Origin: DATMRS01 sp035566015
GTDB lineage: Bacteria > Pseudomonadota > Alphaproteobacteria > Sphingomonadales > Sphingomonadaceae
Direction of reading: 5' to 3'
NCBI GenBank assembly: GCA_035566015.1
Contig: DATMRS010000017.1
Coordinates: forward strand, 1-64,000
Length of the DNA stretch: 64,000 nucleotides
Shown: positions 34,667 to 43,214 of the stretch, piece by piece
How positions within the stretch are numbered: position 1 is the stretch's first letter
Layout of the letters: each line of letters opens with the position of its first letter
Notes under the pieces: generated by a model
Database searches by the model: none
What the model saw: only the letters and a program-made list of their open reading frames with translations
Told to the model about the DNA's origin: nothing
Program-made: the position numbers and the translations under genes

Positions 34667-35035
34667 TCAGCCGCGCGAGCCGCCCTCATAGGGATCGAGC
34701 GCGGCGCGGACGCCGTCAATCGTGAAGGGCTTGGCAAGATGTGGCGCATCACAATGGCGCGCAGGCGGCGGTTCGACATGGCCGCCGGTCGCGAAGAGAA
34801 AGCCGACGCCCTTGTCCGCCAGCCGATCGGCGATCGGCCAGCTCGGTTCCCCGCCGCGCAAATGAATATCGAGAATCGCGACGTCGAAGCCGCCCGCCTC
34901 GACATGCCCCAGTGCCTCGTCCACCGACTCGGCGGTGGCCGCGACGCGATGGCCGAGCTCCTCGATATAATCCTCCAGCATCATGGAGATGAGGGGTTCA
35001 TCCTCGACAATCAGGACAGAAAGCGGACTGGTCAT
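34667..35035 (-). CDS. Single-domain response regulator
   Basis: This is a receiver-only protein of 122 residues from the ATG at 35035. An ATG at 35056 would add seven residues. The acidic pocket is VEDEP, the phosphoacceptor is Asp56 in VAILDIHLRGG, and the conserved lysine is Lys102 in LAKPF. There is no output domain. It lies 33 bases after cckA on the same strand and may be a phosphate-shuttling partner of that kinase or a local inhibitor. This pairing is inferred from position. The receiver resembles those linked to HWE kinases. Confidence 0.88.
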   Translation of the reverse strand: MTSPLSVLIVEDEPLISMMLEDYIEELGHRVAATAESVDEALGHVEAGGFDVAILDIHLRGGEPSWPIADRLADKGVGFLFATGGHVEPPPARHCDAPHLAKPFTIDGVRAALDPYEGGSRG

Positions 35036-35068
35036 GTGCCCACGCATAGGTGGCATTGATCCCAGCGC

Positions 35069-37492
35069 CTAGCCCGTTTTTGCAGCCAGCGTATCGCGCA
35101 CCGCCTCGGCAAGCTGCTGAACCGAAAAGGGCTTCGGCAGGAAAGCAACGCGATCGAGATCGATCGAGCGGCGCAACTGCTCTTCCGCATAGCCCGACAT
35201 GAAGAGGATCGGCAGGTCGGGAAAACGGTCACGCGCGTGGCGGACGAGGGTCGGCCCGTCCATCGTCGGCATGACGACGTCGGAAACGAGCAGATCGACG
35301 CGGCTCACCCCTTCCACCTCGCCTTTCTCCATCCGGTCGAGCAGGTCGAGCGCCTCCTCGCCATTGGCGGCGACGAGCACCTTGTAGCCCTGACGCGTCA
35401 ACGCGCGCTCGGCGACCGCGCGGACCATATCCTCATCCTCGACGAGAAGGATCGTGCCGCTGCCCCACAATTCGCCCTGCCGCGTGCGGCGGCGGGGACG
35501 CGCATCAGCCACCTGCTCGGCGCGGTAGACGGGGAGATAGAGGACGAAACGCGCGCCCTCCCCAGGCTTCGAATCGGCGAAGATGAAACCGCCCGATTGC
35601 TTGACGATGCCGTAGACGGTGGAGAGGCCGAGTCCGGTGCCGCGCCCCACCTCCTTGGTGGTGAAGAAGGGTTCGAAAATCTTGCCCAGGATATCGGGGG
35701 GAATGCCGCTGCCCGTGTCCGACACGCTGAGCGCGGTATATTCGGCCACCGGCATGATATCGCTGCCGATCGCGCGCACGTCGGCCGCGGCGACGGCGAA
35801 GGTCTGCACCGTGAGCGTGCCGCCGCCCCGCCCCGCCATCGCGTCGCGTGCATTGACCGCAAGATTGACGATCACCTGCTCAAGCTGGCCGGGATCGGCG
35901 CGGACCGGCCCGAGATTGCGGCCATGCTTGATGACAAGCGTGACAGTTTCGCCGATCAATCGCTTGAGAAGGTTCGATATCTCCGAAATGACGTCGGGAA
36001 GCTGGAGCACTTGCGGACGTAAGGTCTGCTGGCGTGAGAAAGCGAGGAGCTGGCGGGTGAGGCCGGCGGCGCGGTTCGAATTCTGCTTGATCTGCTGGAT
36101 ATCGTCATAATCGCTGTCGCCGGGCGAATGGCGCATCATCATCAGATCACAATGGCCGATAATGGCGGTCAATATATTATTGAAATCGTGGGCGACACCG
36201 CCCGCCAATTGGCCGACGGCCTGCATCTTGGTTGCCTGCGCGATCTGGCGCTTGAGCTTCGATTCCTCGCTATTGTCCTTGAGGCTGAGCAGCACCGCCG
36301 CCTCGCCCAGCCCCTTGGCGCCGGCAATGGTGAGCGCGACGGGCTCGTCGGCGCGGCCAGCAAGGCGCACGGCAAGATCGCCGGCTGCGCGGTGGCCGGC
36401 TGCGAAGCGGCGCACCGCATCGGAGACGGCGGCCTTGTCCTCCTTGACCACGAGATCACTGGGATAGAGCACCGCCTCGCCCTTCGGTACATTGGCGGCG
36501 CGGCGGAAGGCGTCATTCATGAAAAGGAAGCGGCCGTCGCGCTCGGCCAGCGCGAGGCCGAGGGGCAGCATCGCGAGCAGGGCGTGGACATTGGCGGTCG
36601 CGGTGCTCGCCCCGCCCGAATGGAGCGCGGAAGGACCATCCTCACCATCGAGAAGGAGGAAGAGCACCGGGGCGTCGGGCCGATCGTCGACAGGCACCTG
36701 GAGGATGCGAAGCGGGGTGCCTTCGTCACGCTCGGCGGCGAAGCGGATCAGATCGTCCTCGCCGGTGACGAGCAGATCGACGAGGTTTCGCCCGGACGCC
36801 TCGGCGGAAGCGTCGCCCAGCGCACGTTTGAGCAGCACCCGGTCGGCGGCGATCAGTCGGCCTGCGCCATCGACGAGCGCCGCCATGATCCCCGCCGCCG
36901 CCAGCCGACGGCCTCCCTCACCGCCGATCAGCCGCGCCGCTTCCCCGACGAAGTCAATCGCTTCGGCAGGCGAGAAGCGCCAGACGAGATGATCCTGCGC
37001 GACCCCCGCACGCGTCATCCGCGCCTCGAAGCGGCCGAACGAGCCGACGAGGCCACCGACCCTGCTCTCTCCTTCGCGCCAGGCGACGCGGCCGGCGGCG
37101 GCGAGGCGCTCGCTATCTTCTTCGCCGAGCGGCAGGTCGGGTGGGGTCGGCAGCCCGCCGAACCACTCCTCATAACGGCGATTGGCCGCGATCACCACGC
37201 CGTTACGATCGGTGACGGCGACGGCGGCGGCATCGCCCTCGATCGCGGCGCTGAGCAACATCCTGTCGCTGGCGGCGTCAGCCGCGCCTGTTTGTGCATG
37301 ACGCATGCGGACGAGGAGAAGGGCGAGGCCGGCGGCAGCGAGGAAGATCGCAGCGAAAACCCCGGCAAACAACGCATCATCCACCGCCCAAAGCAGGAGC
37401 AGCGCCGAGACCGCTCCCACCGCGAGCGCGGCGAGCAACGCCCCCCGATCCATCGCGCGGGAACGTACAGGAAAGGAAGGGAGGCTGGCCAT
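35069..37492 (-). CDS. cckA: Hybrid sensor histidine kinase CckA
   Basis: This is an 807-residue hybrid kinase. Two transmembrane helices lie at about 19-38 and 40-61. PAS-like regions follow at about 80-200 and 300-410, then HisKA with His435 (GGVAHDFNNILTAIIGH), HATPase_c (NLAVNARDAMAGRGGG, SDTGSGIPPDILGKIFEPFFTTK, GTGLGLSTVYGIVKQSGG), and a receiver with phosphoacceptor Asp738 (LLVSDVVMPTMDG). The HisKA sequence and architecture match CckA, which phosphorylates CtrA through ChpT to control the alphaproteobacterial cell cycle. Neither ctrA nor chpT is in the window. An internal Met14 start is possible. Confidence 0.9.
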   Translation of the reverse strand: MASLPSFPVRSRAMDRGALLAALAVGAVSALLLLWAVDDALFAGVFAAIFLAAAGLALLLVRMRHAQTGAADAASDRMLLSAAIEGDAAAVAVTDRNGVVIAANRRYEEWFGGLPTPPDLPLGEEDSERLAAAGRVAWREGESRVGGLVGSFGRFEARMTRAGVAQDHLVWRFSPAEAIDFVGEAARLIGGEGGRRLAAAGIMAALVDGAGRLIAADRVLLKRALGDASAEASGRNLVDLLVTGEDDLIRFAAERDEGTPLRILQVPVDDRPDAPVLFLLLDGEDGPSALHSGGASTATANVHALLAMLPLGLALAERDGRFLFMNDAFRRAANVPKGEAVLYPSDLVVKEDKAAVSDAVRRFAAGHRAAGDLAVRLAGRADEPVALTIAGAKGLGEAAVLLSLKDNSEESKLKRQIAQATKMQAVGQLAGGVAHDFNNILTAIIGHCDLMMMRHSPGDSDYDDIQQIKQNSNRAAGLTRQLLAFSRQQTLRPQVLQLPDVISEISNLLKRLIGETVTLVIKHGRNLGPVRADPGQLEQVIVNLAVNARDAMAGRGGGTLTVQTFAVAAADVRAIGSDIMPVAEYTALSVSDTGSGIPPDILGKIFEPFFTTKEVGRGTGLGLSTVYGIVKQSGGFIFADSKPGEGARFVLYLPVYRAEQVADARPRRRTRQGELWGSGTILLVEDEDMVRAVAERALTRQGYKVLVAANGEEALDLLDRMEKGEVEGVSRVDLLVSDVVMPTMDGPTLVRHARDRFPDLPILFMSGYAEEQLRRSIDLDRVAFLPKPFSVQQLAEAVRDTLAAKTG

Positions 37493-37549
37493 CGACCGTC
37501 TTCATCTGCCCTGTCAGCCGGTGGCGTCAAGCGCCTCTGAAACGCGCAA

Positions 37550-38128
37550 TCAGCCGTGCCGGTGCCGGATCGCGCGCCGCCGCCATTTGGCGCCGATCCA
37601 CCAGCGCCACGCGAGCGCCGCCATCACATAGCCCGCGGCCGCCGCGATCGCCGCGATGATCGCGAGGCCGACGAGCAAGGCGGGCGCGGCATCCGCCAGC
37701 AACCAGCGCGCATAATCGCCGAACGATGCCCCGCCCGCGCTCAATGTCGCCAGCGTCGCCATGTCGGCATGCAGGCCGAGCAGGCGATTGCCAACGAACA
37801 AGGCGGCGATGAGAAGAAAGGGCGTGCTCAACGGATTGCTGAGGAACGTCATCGCCGCCGCGACCGGCACGTTGGCGCGGAAGGGCAGCGCGAGCAAAGC
37901 CGCGCCCGCGATCTGGACGCCGGGGATCAGCAGGAAAATGCCGACGAACAGCCCCAGCGCGGTGCCGCGCGGCACCGAACGACGGGTGAAGCGCCACAAG
38001 GCCGGATGGAGGACGCGATGCGCGACCGGGCGCAGCCAGCCGATCTGTTCGATGCTCTCGCGCGTCGGCATCGCCCCGCGCCACCAGCGCCGCAGACGAT
38101 CGAGGGCGCCCGGCCGGGACGCGCTCAT
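37550..38128 (-). CDS. DUF2062 domain membrane protein
   Basis: This is a 192-residue protein with three predicted membrane segments, at about 57-80, 92-115 and 148-172. The DUF2062 signature is visible as SVPRGTALGLFVGIFLLIPGVQIAGAALLALPFRANVP plus TFLSNPLSTPFL. Function is unknown, though some members are fused to or near glycosyltransferases. The start overlaps the smpB stop by four bases (ATGA), so it is translated from the smpB message. Confidence 0.88.
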   Translation of the reverse strand: MSASRPGALDRLRRWWRGAMPTRESIEQIGWLRPVAHRVLHPALWRFTRRSVPRGTALGLFVGIFLLIPGVQIAGAALLALPFRANVPVAAAMTFLSNPLSTPFLLIAALFVGNRLLGLHADMATLATLSAGGASFGDYARWLLADAAPALLVGLAIIAAIAAAAGYVMAALAWRWWIGAKWRRRAIRHRHG

Positions 38129-38607
38129 CCGCGCTCCCGCAGCAGGCGGCCCTGCTCACGCTTCCAGTCGCGCGCCTTCTCCGTCTCGCGTTTATCGTGC
38201 AGCTTCTTGCCCTTGGCGAGCGCCAGCTCGACTTTCGCGCGGCCGCGCGGGTTGAAATAGATGGAGAGCGGGATGAGCGTCATCCCTTCGCGCGAGACGG
38301 CGACCCGCATTTTTTCTATCTCCCGCTCATGCAGGAGGAGCTTGCGTGGGCGCTTCGGCTCATGGTTGAAGCGATTACCGTGGCTGAACTCGGGGACGTT
38401 GGCGTTGACCAGCCACACCTCGTTCCCCTTCACCTCGGCATAGGATTCGGCGATCGATCCTTCGCCGAAGCGCAGCGACTTCACCTCGGTGCCGGTGAGT
38501 GCGATGCCCGCCTCGAAAAAATCCTCGAGGAAATATTCGAAGCGTGCCCGCCGATTCTCGGCGACCACCTTCGTCTTCTCGAAAGAGGCGGGCTTCGGCC
38601 GGGCCAT
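38125..38607 (-). CDS. smpB: SsrA-binding protein SmpB
   Basis: SmpB, 160 residues, partner of tmRNA in rescue of stalled ribosomes. The OB-fold signature is ENRRARFEYFLEDFFEAGIALTGTEVKSLRFGEGSIAESYAEV, shown here only in part. The C-terminal basic tail (KGKKLHDKRETEKARDWKRE) inserts into the decoding channel. The tmRNA gene (ssrA) is not in the window. Confidence 0.96.
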   Translation of the reverse strand: MARPKPASFEKTKVVAENRRARFEYFLEDFFEAGIALTGTEVKSLRFGEGSIAESYAEVKGNEVWLVNANVPEFSHGNRFNHEPKRPRKLLLHEREIEKMRVAVSREGMTLIPLSIYFNPRGRAKVELALAKGKKLHDKRETEKARDWKREQGRLLRERG

Positions 38608-38613
38608 GGCGAA

Positions 38614-39489
38614 TCAGATCAGCCCCGCATGGACGAGCGCCGCGTCGACGGCCTTGCGGCTTCCTTCCGAAGGCCAGGTCATCGGCAGGCGAATTTCGTG
38701 CGGGAAATCGGGGCACACACGCGACAGGGCATATTTGATCGGCCCGGGCGAGGCATCGCTGAACAGCGCGGCGTGGAGCGGATAGAGCCGATCCTGCAGG
38801 GCCAATGCCTGCGCCCAGTCGCCCGCGCGACAGGCGGCCTGAAATTCGGCGCAGAGCTGCGGCGCGACATTGGCGGTGACCGAGATGCACCCCGCCCCGC
38901 CCATCGCCATGAAGCCGAGCGCGGTGTCGTCATTGCCCGAAAGCTGACAGAAATCGGGTCCACAGGCGAGCCGCTGCGCGCTGACCCGCGCGACATTACC
39001 AGTCGCGTCCTTGACGCCGACGATACGCGGGCTCTGGGCCAAACGCGCCATCGTCTCGACGCTGATGTCGGTCACGGTGCGGCCGGGCACGTTGTAGATC
39101 AGGATCGGCAGGTCGCAATGTACGGTGAGATAGCTGAAATGCGCGACCAACCCGTCCTGACTTGGCTTGTTATAATAAGGCAGGACGACGAGCGCTGCCG
39201 TCGCGCCCGCCGCCTTGGCGTGGCGCATATGATCAAGCGCGACCTTCGTATCATTCGATCCGCAGCCGGCGATCACCGGCACGCGGCCCGCCGCCTGGTC
39301 GACACAGATTTCGATCACGTGATTATGCTCGGCGATCGACATCGTCGCGCTCTCGCCCGTCGTCCCGCACGGGACGAGCGCCGAGGAGCCCGATTCGATC
39401 TGCCAATCGACAAGCGCGCGGAACGCAGCCTCGTCGACCGCGCCGCCGCGAAATGGCGTCGCCAGAGCCGGTATCGACCCGCTGAACAT
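38614..39489 (-). CDS. dapA: 4-hydroxy-tetrahydrodipicolinate synthase
   Basis: Class I aldolase of the lysine/diaminopimelate pathway, 291 residues. CGTTGESATM is the pyruvate-binding motif. The tyrosine of the proton relay is in PYYNKPSQ, and the Schiff-base lysine is in VGVKDATGN. An arginine in YNVPGRT completes the site. It lies six bases upstream of smpB in the same direction, as in many alphaproteobacteria. Confidence 0.95.
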   Translation of the reverse strand: MFSGSIPALATPFRGGAVDEAAFRALVDWQIESGSSALVPCGTTGESATMSIAEHNHVIEICVDQAAGRVPVIAGCGSNDTKVALDHMRHAKAAGATAALVVLPYYNKPSQDGLVAHFSYLTVHCDLPILIYNVPGRTVTDISVETMARLAQSPRIVGVKDATGNVARVSAQRLACGPDFCQLSGNDDTALGFMAMGGAGCISVTANVAPQLCAEFQAACRAGDWAQALALQDRLYPLHAALFSDASPGPIKYALSRVCPDFPHEIRLPMTWPSEGSRKAVDAALVHAGLI

Positions 39490-39588
39490 CGTCTACTCCC
39501 TTCACCTCGGCTGTGGCACGCGGCATAGTGCGCCGCAATGAAACAGAACCGGGTAGTTCCACCGCCTGATAAGGAGGCGAGCCGCATC

Positions 39589-41592
39589 ATGTCCAGCACG
39601 GTGAGACGCTTGACGATTTTGGCGCTGCTCACCGCTTCGGTCGCCGCCACCGCCGCGCTCAGATCGGATCAGCGCGACTGGTATCGCAGCCAGCTTCGCC
39701 TGCCGGGCGCGACGCCCCCCGCCGCCGCGCCGACGCCCGATCCGATCGCCGAGGCGGTGGTCCGCTGGAACCGGCTGCGCCAGAGCGACGGCTATGCCTT
39801 TTCGGACTATGCGGGCTTCCTGCTCGCTTATCCCGGCTGGCCAGGCGAGAACGCGCTGCGCCGCGCGGCGGAAAAGAGGCTCGATCCCGGCACCAACCCC
39901 GCCGAGGTGACGCGATTCTTCGATCGCTTCCCGCCGCTGACCGGCCGCGGCGGCGTGCGCTATGCCGAGGCGCTGGCGGCATCGGGCCGGCAGGCGGAGG
40001 CGCTGGCCGCCGCGCGGAAAGCGTGGACCGAAAGCACGCTGTCGGACGAGGATGAGGCGTGGCTGCTCGGCCGCTTTGGATCCAGCTTCACCGTCGCCGA
40101 TCAGGACCGGCGGATGGATCGGCTGCTCTGGAACCGGCAGACCGGCGCTGCGGCACGCCAGATCGCGCGCGTCTCTTCGGCCCGCCGCCCACTGTTCGAG
40201 GCGCGGCTGGCAATGCAGATGCGCAGCGCCGACGCCGCGGCGAAGGCCGCCGCTTATGATGCGGCGGGCGCGCGCGATCCCGGCTTCGTCGCCGACAAGG
40301 CGCTGTGGCTGCGCGATTCGGGCCAGGGCGTGCAGGCGCGCAGCTATCTGGCTGAGGCGCGCCGGTTCGACGCGCCGCCGCTCGATCCGGCGGCATGGCT
40401 CAACGTCTATCTGACGGTGGCGCAGCAGGCGGCGCACGACAACCAATCGACGCTCGCCTACGATATCGCGCGACAGGCGGACGCCGCCTTCGCGTCCGGC
40501 ACCAATGTGCGCGAACGCGACCTGCCGATACGCGATGCCTATACCAGCCTCGTCTGGCTGGGCGGAATAACCGCACTCAAGAAGCTGAACCGGCCGGCCG
40601 ACGCGATGGCATTGTTCGAACGCTATGCCCGCGCGGCGCGCACGCCCTCGACCCAGACGCGCGGCCTCTATTGGGCGGGGCGGGCGGCGCTGGCGGCGAG
40701 TGACGCCGCTTCCGCCAACCGCCTCTTCACCGAGGCGGCGGCACATCCCGATCAGTTTTACGGCCAGCTTGCCAGCGAGCGGCTGGGCCGCGTCGTCACG
40801 CTGCCGACGCCCGACGCCGCGCCGGTGACGCCGGCCGAGCGCGCCGCCTTTGCCGCGCAGCCGATCGTGCAGGCGGCGCGGACGCTGGGTGAATTGGGCG
40901 ACTGGGCGGACCAGACGCGCTTTCTGCGCGCGATCGCCGACAATGCGGGGAGCGATGTCGATCATATCCTCACCGCCGATCTGTCCCGCTCGATCGGGCG
41001 GCCCGATCTTGGCGTGATGGTGGCGCGTAACGCTCGCAATAATGGCGCAAGCGATTTCGTGCCAACCGGCTTCCCGACCGTGCCCGTGCCACCCTCGATG
41101 GAGAGCCAATGGGTGATGATCCACGCGATCGCGCGGCAGGAAAGCCAGTTCGACCGGCAGGCGGTGAGCCGCGCCGGCGCGCGCGGGCTGATGCAGCTCA
41201 TGCCGGGCACCGCCCGCGATACGGCGGGCAAGCTCGGCCTGCCCTATGATTTCAGCCGACTGACCAGCGATCCGCAATATAATCTGCTACTTGGGTCCGC
41301 TTTCTTCGACAGCATCCTAAACTCGTTCGGGGGCAATCATGTGCTGGCGATCGCGGCCTATAATGCCGGACCCGGCAACGTCCGCAAATGGATCGCGGCA
41401 AATGGCGATCCGCGATCGAGCGCTGTCGACGTGCTCGACTGGATCGAAGCCATTCCTTTCGCAGAGACTCGCGGCTATGTCCAACATGTGCTTGAAAATG
41501 CTGTGGTCTATGACTCGATGAATCCGAAGCATGCGCGGATGCCTGAACGTAATCGCCTCTCCGCCTATCTCGGCAAGACGACGCCCGGTTGA
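39589..41592 (+). CDS. Soluble lytic murein transglycosylase (Slt-type)
   Basis: Periplasmic Slt70-like lytic transglycosylase, 667 residues from ATG 39589. The signal peptide is RRLTILALLTASVAATAAL. A long alpha-helical superhelix (about 60-470) precedes the catalytic SLT domain, with Glu518 in IARQESQFDRQAVSRAGARGLMQLMPGTAR (shown in part) and NLLLGSAFFDSIL, AIAAYNAGPGNVRKW and IPFAETRGYVQ. The upstream ATG at 39538 would add 17 residues. I chose the later ATG because it starts the signal peptide and follows AAGGAGG, though at wide spacing. It lies divergently from dapA. Confidence 0.92.
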   Translation: MSSTVRRLTILALLTASVAATAALRSDQRDWYRSQLRLPGATPPAAAPTPDPIAEAVVRWNRLRQSDGYAFSDYAGFLLAYPGWPGENALRRAAEKRLDPGTNPAEVTRFFDRFPPLTGRGGVRYAEALAASGRQAEALAAARKAWTESTLSDEDEAWLLGRFGSSFTVADQDRRMDRLLWNRQTGAAARQIARVSSARRPLFEARLAMQMRSADAAAKAAAYDAAGARDPGFVADKALWLRDSGQGVQARSYLAEARRFDAPPLDPAAWLNVYLTVAQQAAHDNQSTLAYDIARQADAAFASGTNVRERDLPIRDAYTSLVWLGGITALKKLNRPADAMALFERYARAARTPSTQTRGLYWAGRAALAASDAASANRLFTEAAAHPDQFYGQLASERLGRVVTLPTPDAAPVTPAERAAFAAQPIVQAARTLGELGDWADQTRFLRAIADNAGSDVDHILTADLSRSIGRPDLGVMVARNARNNGASDFVPTGFPTVPVPPSMESQWVMIHAIARQESQFDRQAVSRAGARGLMQLMPGTARDTAGKLGLPYDFSRLTSDPQYNLLLGSAFFDSILNSFGGNHVLAIAAYNAGPGNVRKWIAANGDPRSSAVDVLDWIEAIPFAETRGYVQHVLENAVVYDSMNPKHARMPERNRLSAYLGKTTPG

Positions 41593-41598
41593 CGTCGC

Positions 41599-42075
41599 AT
41601 GGATCGTCCCAACTATATCACGCCCGAGGGGCTGATGCGCCTGCGCGAGCGCTATCAAACCCTGTTTGCAATCGAGCGGCCGAAGCTGGTCGAGACGATT
41701 TCGTGGGCGGCGGGCAATGGCGACCGTTCGGAGAATGGCGACTATATTTACGGGCGAAAGAAGCTGCGCGAGATCGACCGCGAACTGGGCTTCCTCTCGC
41801 GGCGGATGAAGGCCGCCAAGGTGGTCAATCCCGCCGCTCAGACCGACCGCTCGCGCGTCTATTTCGGTGCAACGGTGACGATCGCCGACGAGGAGGACAA
41901 CCAGCGCACGGTGACGTTGGTGGGCGAGGATGAGGCCGATGCCGGCGTAGGCCGGATTAGCTGGCGCTCCCCCCTTGCCCATGCGCTTAAAGGCGCGGCG
42001 GTGGGTGACGTGCGGCGCGTGGCGCTCCCGAGCGGCGCGAAGGAGTGGGAGATTGTGGGGATCATGTATCCCTGA
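41599..42075 (+). CDS. greB: Transcription elongation factor GreB
   Basis: GreB, 158 residues, rescues backtracked RNA polymerase by stimulating transcript cleavage. The N-terminal coiled coil (about 8-75) carries the acidic tip near GNGDRSENGDYIYGRKKLREIDREL, whose acidic residues act in the polymerase secondary channel. The C-terminal FKBP-like domain holds RISWRSPLAHALKGAAVGD. It starts six bases after the Slt gene. Confidence 0.94.
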   Translation: MDRPNYITPEGLMRLRERYQTLFAIERPKLVETISWAAGNGDRSENGDYIYGRKKLREIDRELGFLSRRMKAAKVVNPAAQTDRSRVYFGATVTIADEEDNQRTVTLVGEDEADAGVGRISWRSPLAHALKGAAVGDVRRVALPSGAKEWEIVGIMYP

Positions 42076-42087
42076 CTTTCCCCGTCA

Positions 42088-42170
42088 CCCCGGCGAAAGC
42101 CGGGGGCATGGACTCGGTCCCCTTTCAATTCGTAGCCAGCCGTTTCCGTGGATTCCGGCTTTCGCCGGGA
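42088..42170. repeat. REP palindrome pair between greB and ppk2
   Basis: Stems are CCCCGGC/GCCGGGG (42088-42105, GAAA loop) and TTCCGGC/GCCGGGA (42153-42170, TTTC loop, one G-T pair). The outer ends carry CGTCAC and GATGATG, and the inner sides carry GGCATGGA and CGTGGATT, so the two units are in opposite orientation. They lie between convergent greB and ppk2. Confidence 0.7.
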
Positions 42171-42194
42171 TGATGTGGCGCAGGAGCAGCGAAA

Positions 42195-42983
42195 TTAATC
42201 CCCGTCGACCTTCATCCCCAGTTCGGATCGGGCCAGGCGGGCGACTTCGGGATCAATCGCGGGGGGATCGGTGGGGAGGAACTGCTCCATCCGGTCGGCG
42301 ACCCAGGTGAGCGCAGCGATGCGGGCGGCCTTTTTGTCATTGCCGTCGATCACCTTCCACGGCGCCCAGCGCGTGTCGGTGTGCTGGAACATATCGTGCA
42401 TCGCGGAGAGATAGTCGGCGCGGCGGCCGCGATTGCGGAAATCCTCGGCATTCACCTTCCAGCGTTTCCACGGGTGGTCGATGCGCCTTTTCAGCCTCTT
42501 ATCCTGCACTTCCTGGCTGATATGCAGAAAAATCTTCAGGATATGGGTGCCGTCTTCCTGCTGCTGCGCCTCGAACTCGTTGATCTCGTCATAGCCGCGT
42601 TTCCACTCGGCGGGCATTGCGAAACCCTCGACACGTTCGACGAGAACGCGGCCGTACCAACTGCGATCGAACAGCGCGATCTCGCCCGCGCCGGGCAATC
42701 GCGTCCAGAAACGCCAGAGGAAATGGCGCGCCTTCTCCTCCGCGGTCGGCGCGGCGATCGGCCAGACCTCATAATTGCGGGGGTCCCATTCGGCGGTGAG
42801 CCGCTGGATCGTGCCCCCCTTCCCGGCCGCGTCCCAGCCTTCGAACAGGATCACCGTGCGGCGGCGATGGATGGTGTGCGCGACCTGGAGATGCGCGAGC
42901 CGTTTCTGAAGCGCCTTCAGATCGTCCTGATAGTCGCCGTCATAGTCGGCGCCCTTCTCATAGTCCGACAGGTCGATCGCCAT
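42195..42983 (-). CDS. ppk2: Polyphosphate kinase 2 family protein
   Basis: PPK2, 262 residues from the ATG at 42983, preceded by GGGAGGAAAGC. Walker A is GWDAAGKGGT near residue 50, Walker B/lid region is FDRSWYGRVLVERVEGF, and KRLKRRIDHPWKRWKV follows. These enzymes transfer phosphate between polyphosphate and nucleotides, usually making GTP or ATP from polyphosphate and the diphosphate. Whether it prefers ADP, GDP or AMP cannot be told here. A REPIN-like pair separates it from aspS. Confidence 0.9.
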   Translation of the reverse strand: MAIDLSDYEKGADYDGDYQDDLKALQKRLAHLQVAHTIHRRRTVILFEGWDAAGKGGTIQRLTAEWDPRNYEVWPIAAPTAEEKARHFLWRFWTRLPGAGEIALFDRSWYGRVLVERVEGFAMPAEWKRGYDEINEFEAQQQEDGTHILKIFLHISQEVQDKRLKRRIDHPWKRWKVNAEDFRNRGRRADYLSAMHDMFQHTDTRWAPWKVIDGNDKKAARIAALTWVADRMEQFLPTDPPAIDPEVARLARSELGMKVDGD

Positions 42984-43096
42984 GCTTTCCTCCCGACGCG
43001 AGACGCCTTCATGCCAGCTTTCACACGCGATTTGCAGAGGGGGTGTGCAGAAGCGTCCCGATGGAGACGGAAGCCGATTCCCCACACTACGATTCC

Positions 43097-43188
43097 GTCA
43101 TTCCCGCGAAGGCGGGAATCCATATTCTCTGTCGCCCATAAGGACATGCAATCCGGAGGTTATGGATTCCCGCCTCCGCGGGAATGAC
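43097..43188. repeat. REPIN: near-perfect 28-bp inverted REP pair
   Basis: Unit 1 (43097-43124) and unit 2 (43161-43188) are reverse complements at 27 of 28 positions with a 36-base spacer. Each is itself a hairpin with stem ATTCCCGC/GCGGGAAT (43100-43119 and 43166-43185). The consensus begins GTCATTCCCGC and ends GAATCCATA. This two-REP inverted layout is the definition of a REPIN. It lies between aspS and ppk2. Confidence 0.85.
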
Positions 43189-43214
43189 AATCTTTTTGGA
43201 AAAAAGGATCGATG

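Noticed and set aside
36128..37540. 470-codon plus-strand frame opposite cckA
   Set aside because: It is an antisense shadow of a kinase with all motifs intact.
39502..41277. 591-codon minus-strand frame opposite the Slt gene
   Set aside because: It has Arg-, Gly- and His-rich composition without domains and overlaps a gene with a clear signal peptide and SLT domain.
33244..43210. Palindromes considered as a CRISPR array
   Set aside because: There are only three dispersed pairs with variable stems and no regular spacer series. They fit REP/REPIN elements.
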